Shown one piece after another: positions 61,282-64,000 of a stretch of 64,000 nucleotides of DNA. The stretch comes from Pelecanus crispus (taxonomy: Eukaryota > Chordata > Aves > Pelecaniformes > Pelecanidae): positions 7,362,657 through 7,426,656 of the forward strand of contig NC_134643.1 of NCBI RefSeq assembly GCF_030463565.1, read 5' to 3'. The first letter of the stretch is position 1. Every line of letters begins with the position of its first letter. The notes under the pieces are model-generated. The model had not been told where the DNA came from and ran no database searches. It worked only from the letters and a program-made list of their open reading frames with translations. Both the position numbers and the translations under genes were made by a program.

Positions 61282-64000
61282 CTGCAAACAAAGACAACGA
61301 TAAAATAGACAACTAATTTATAGACAAAAGTCTAGTTATGTCTACAAGTATGGGTACCATTTTACTTATGAAAAGAATGAATGTGCATATACTAACAACT
61401 ACATACATGCAATTTTACAGGCTGACACTTCAGATTGCAATATCATTTAAAAATAACAATACAAGAAGGTATAGCACCACGTCCTATTGGAATCCTTCAC
61501 AGTTAATTTCCTTTCAACACTATTGCCTTAGGTGAAATGCCAAACACCATGTTAACTACAGAGTTTGACCTTTAAGAAATTACCAGATACAAACAAAATT
61601 CAGATCCCTCTCAATATGCAAAATGAAAAATTCTTACAGGCAATTCCATTTGTTATTGCAATTTTTTTTTTTTTTTTAAGTAGCAGCAGACAAAACCAGG
61701 AAGGTAAGAACATCTTTATTTTTAAGGCAGTCAACTTCTAAGTGAATGTAATAGTTATTACATAAAACAAAGTTCAGCAGATGTGAGGTGGCAACCCTTT
61801 TCCCCAGAACTCAGCTACTACTCCCACAAATGGTATTATTTCAAAATTTTCTATAGAACTTTTCTTCATGAGAACTTTTTCCTTATTTTCTTTTCTCTTT
61901 CCTTCATGACTTCATACTCATTTCATAGTATCACATTTCTCTTAGGGAATTTTGGAGGGCAATTTGTGTTTTCCTTAGTTCGTGCTTTGTTTCTTTCCAT
62001 CAAAGACTATCTGGTTGTAAAAACGGGATAAATGCCCTTAAACCTGGTTTGTGGCATCATGTAACAGGACACACACTATAACACAGCTGCCTTGCATAAA
62101 TGAGCATGTATCACTTAAATGTGGAGAAACCAACTTTACTTTGAGGCCTCATAATATAATTTAACAAGCTGAAGAAAGTATTTTTGGTTTATTTTCAGAA
62201 CGTAAGTTAATGCTGTAAACAGATGAACTGTAGAACAAGCCTACTGTTTTAAGTGGAGAGAAACATCTTAAATTTGCATGCTTCAAGTGAGAAATGGCCT
62301 GTAAGGGAAAAATGAATCTTGAGTTTACACTTTATGAAGGATTAAGGTTTTCCCTATTGCTGGGAGGGGGGAGAAAAGAAAAGAAAAAAACCAAAAGAAA
62401 CGAGATGCTGCCAAGAAAATCTAAAAACACAGTCTATATATAGAGCTTGCCCTGGCACAACGTGAAACTGGAAGAGCACCAAGACAAAAACCCCAAAACA
62501 AAGCATACACAACTGCCTCCCCTCTCCTTTCTACTGCTACATCACTACAGCACATTTCCAAGATCTTTAATATCCACTCACAAAAAGAGATAATTCTGTA
62601 TTTAAATTGTGGATTAGAGCATCAGGATATACTACCTGAAAGAGGCATAGCTAAGCAGCCTCCTGATAATACATAAAAATCCTGGTGAAACATTGCAGGT
62701 ATCGTGGTTACCTATTTAAAAGTTTTTATTCTCTCTTGTTAATCAGTAACTGAAGCAGTATTTACATTTTTCAAGCTTGTTGGAAGACACAGTCAAGGAT
62801 GACTAGCCACAGCAAATTACTACAATGTTATTAAGCATTTAGCCATTAACTCTCAGAGAAGAAGTGAAAGTCTCATTACTTGAGACACACACACACAAGC
62901 TGAACTAAAAAAGGACTTTGGCTGAATCGAGGGGGTGTATTTTAATTGAGGGGATTTCTGTATGGCATCTCTTTTAAGATAAACAGCAGCAAGTTTTATT
63001 CTGGTCTGAACAAACACCTGCCTGCCGAGAGCTAATAATTTCATCTCTGTAAACTGACCATACCTGGGGGAAAATTAAAGTCTTAGAGCACATTGTTATT
63101 ATTCCCTCACAGAACACAAAAGGTTTCTTCATGGGGAAGAATACTAAGAATGGGTATTTCTAAACAGGTGAAATATAATAAGGAAAAGCCTTGGGCCATT
63201 TACTGTGAAACTGGCAATCGGAGATTGAATCCATTGTCTCTCACAAGGGAGACAAATATTCGTGTTCAGAAGCGGACGGATTGCAGCATCAGTGGCACCA
63301 CCTACTGGTACCTGCACTAAGGCTAATCTAACTACGGGTTTTGTTTTCTCCAAAAGCATTCCTTTTTCTTGAGAAGGGGGCCAGAAATTAACTAAAAACC
63401 CCACAAAACCCACAGTATTGCTTTCTCTTCCTGCTCTTCCACATTATGAAACAAGATCTAGCATCAGGGATGAGTCAGTTACTCTCTGAAGCCCCTGTTA
63501 AGCACCCTGAATATAAACTACCATAGTAAAAACCCACTACTTCTGACCATTGTCATTTTGACCACTGTCCTGGTTTCGGCTGGGATAGAGTTAGTTTTCT
63601 TCCTAGTAGCTGGCACAGTGCTGTGGTTTGGATTCAGTATGACAATAATGCTGATAACATGCTGATGTTTCAGTCATAGTGCTTACACCAGTCAAGGACT
63701 TCTCAGCTTCCCATGCTCTGCCAGGTGCACAAGAAGCTGGGAGGGGGCACAGCCAGGACAGCTGACCCAACCTGGCCACAGGGCTATTCCATACCATATG
63801 GCGTCATGCTCAGGATTTAACTGGGGGGGAGTTGGCCGGGGGGCAGCGATCGCTGCTCAGGAACTGTCTGGGCATCAGTCAGCAGGTGATGAGCAATTGC
63901 ATTGTGCATCACTTGCTTCGTATATTATTATTATCATTATTATATTGTTATTATTATCATTACTATTTTAGTTTCAATTATTAAACTGTTCTTATCTCAA
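61282..64000 (-). other. UPF2: UPF2 intron, continuing past the window
   Basis: 2.7 kb of intron. It contains a T-run at about 61663-61678 and the first 435 bases of a second LTR copy. No exon of UPF2 was found here. Confidence 0.8.
63566..64000 (+). mobile_element. Second copy of the same LTR family, cut by the window edge
   Basis: Starts TGTCCTGGTTTCGGCTGG at 63566 and runs collinear with the LTR at 55442. It lacks several bases near 63674 and has a more decayed TATA-like region (CAGGATTTAACTGG). It has the same orientation and is 8.1 kb from the first copy. Whether it is solo or the 5' LTR of a provirus cannot be seen here. Confidence 0.9.

Noticed and set aside
55442-64000. The two LTRs as the 5' and 3' ends of one provirus
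   Set aside because: The first LTR has its own immediate target duplication on both sides, and a UPF2 exon set (58642-58526, 59951-59838, 61281-61173) lies between the two.
1-64000. CRISPR arrays, tRNA or rRNA genes
   Set aside because: No direct-repeat/spacer pattern and no tRNA or rRNA core was recognised. The DNA is a vertebrate nuclear genome.

Overview
The window is nuclear DNA of a bird. The evidence is CR1 LINE copies ending in the ATTCTATG-type 3' repeat, an avian-type LTR that occurs twice, AT-rich introns with vertebrate GT-AG splice sites, and two convergent genes whose order matches human 10p14 (PROSER2 then UPF2). The LTR starts TGTCCTGGTTTTGGCTGG and has a 5 bp target duplication; from memory it is abundant in Neoaves and not in chicken, so a non-galliform bird is likely (inference).

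Layout: (1) 1-6192 holds the 3' part of PROSER2 on the + strand: one internal coding exon (4047-4299) and the large terminal coding exon (5207-6192), followed by a 3' UTR of uncertain end. (2) About 7.7-22.6 kb is a GC-richer intergenic block. It contains several CpG-rich patches (about 11.2-11.4, 12.56-13.06, 17.24-17.9 and 18.73-19.0 kb), a 1.7 kb antisense CR1 with a nearly open reverse-transcriptase frame, and a nested CR1-in-CR1. It also has one short minus-strand open segment (about 13440-13492) that reads like the core of a PX (phosphoinositide-binding) domain and ends in a GTGAGT donor. That segment is unexplained by either flanking gene and is the most interesting signal here. (3) About 22.6-61.3 kb is the 3' half of UPF2 on the - strand. 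Fourteen exons join in frame to give the C-terminal 657 residues, from the second MIF4G domain to the stop. The first half of the gene lies beyond the right edge. UPF2 introns carry three degraded CR1 pieces, one complete solo LTR (55442-56007) and the start of a second (63566 onwards).

The two genes converge tail to tail and have no known joint function. UPF2 is the core nonsense-mediated-decay adaptor bridging UPF1 and UPF3. PROSER2 is a poorly characterised proline/serine-rich protein. Exon borders were derived by hand from reading frame, splice consensus and recalled vertebrate protein sequences; no alignment was run. CR1 limits and UTR ends are approximate.
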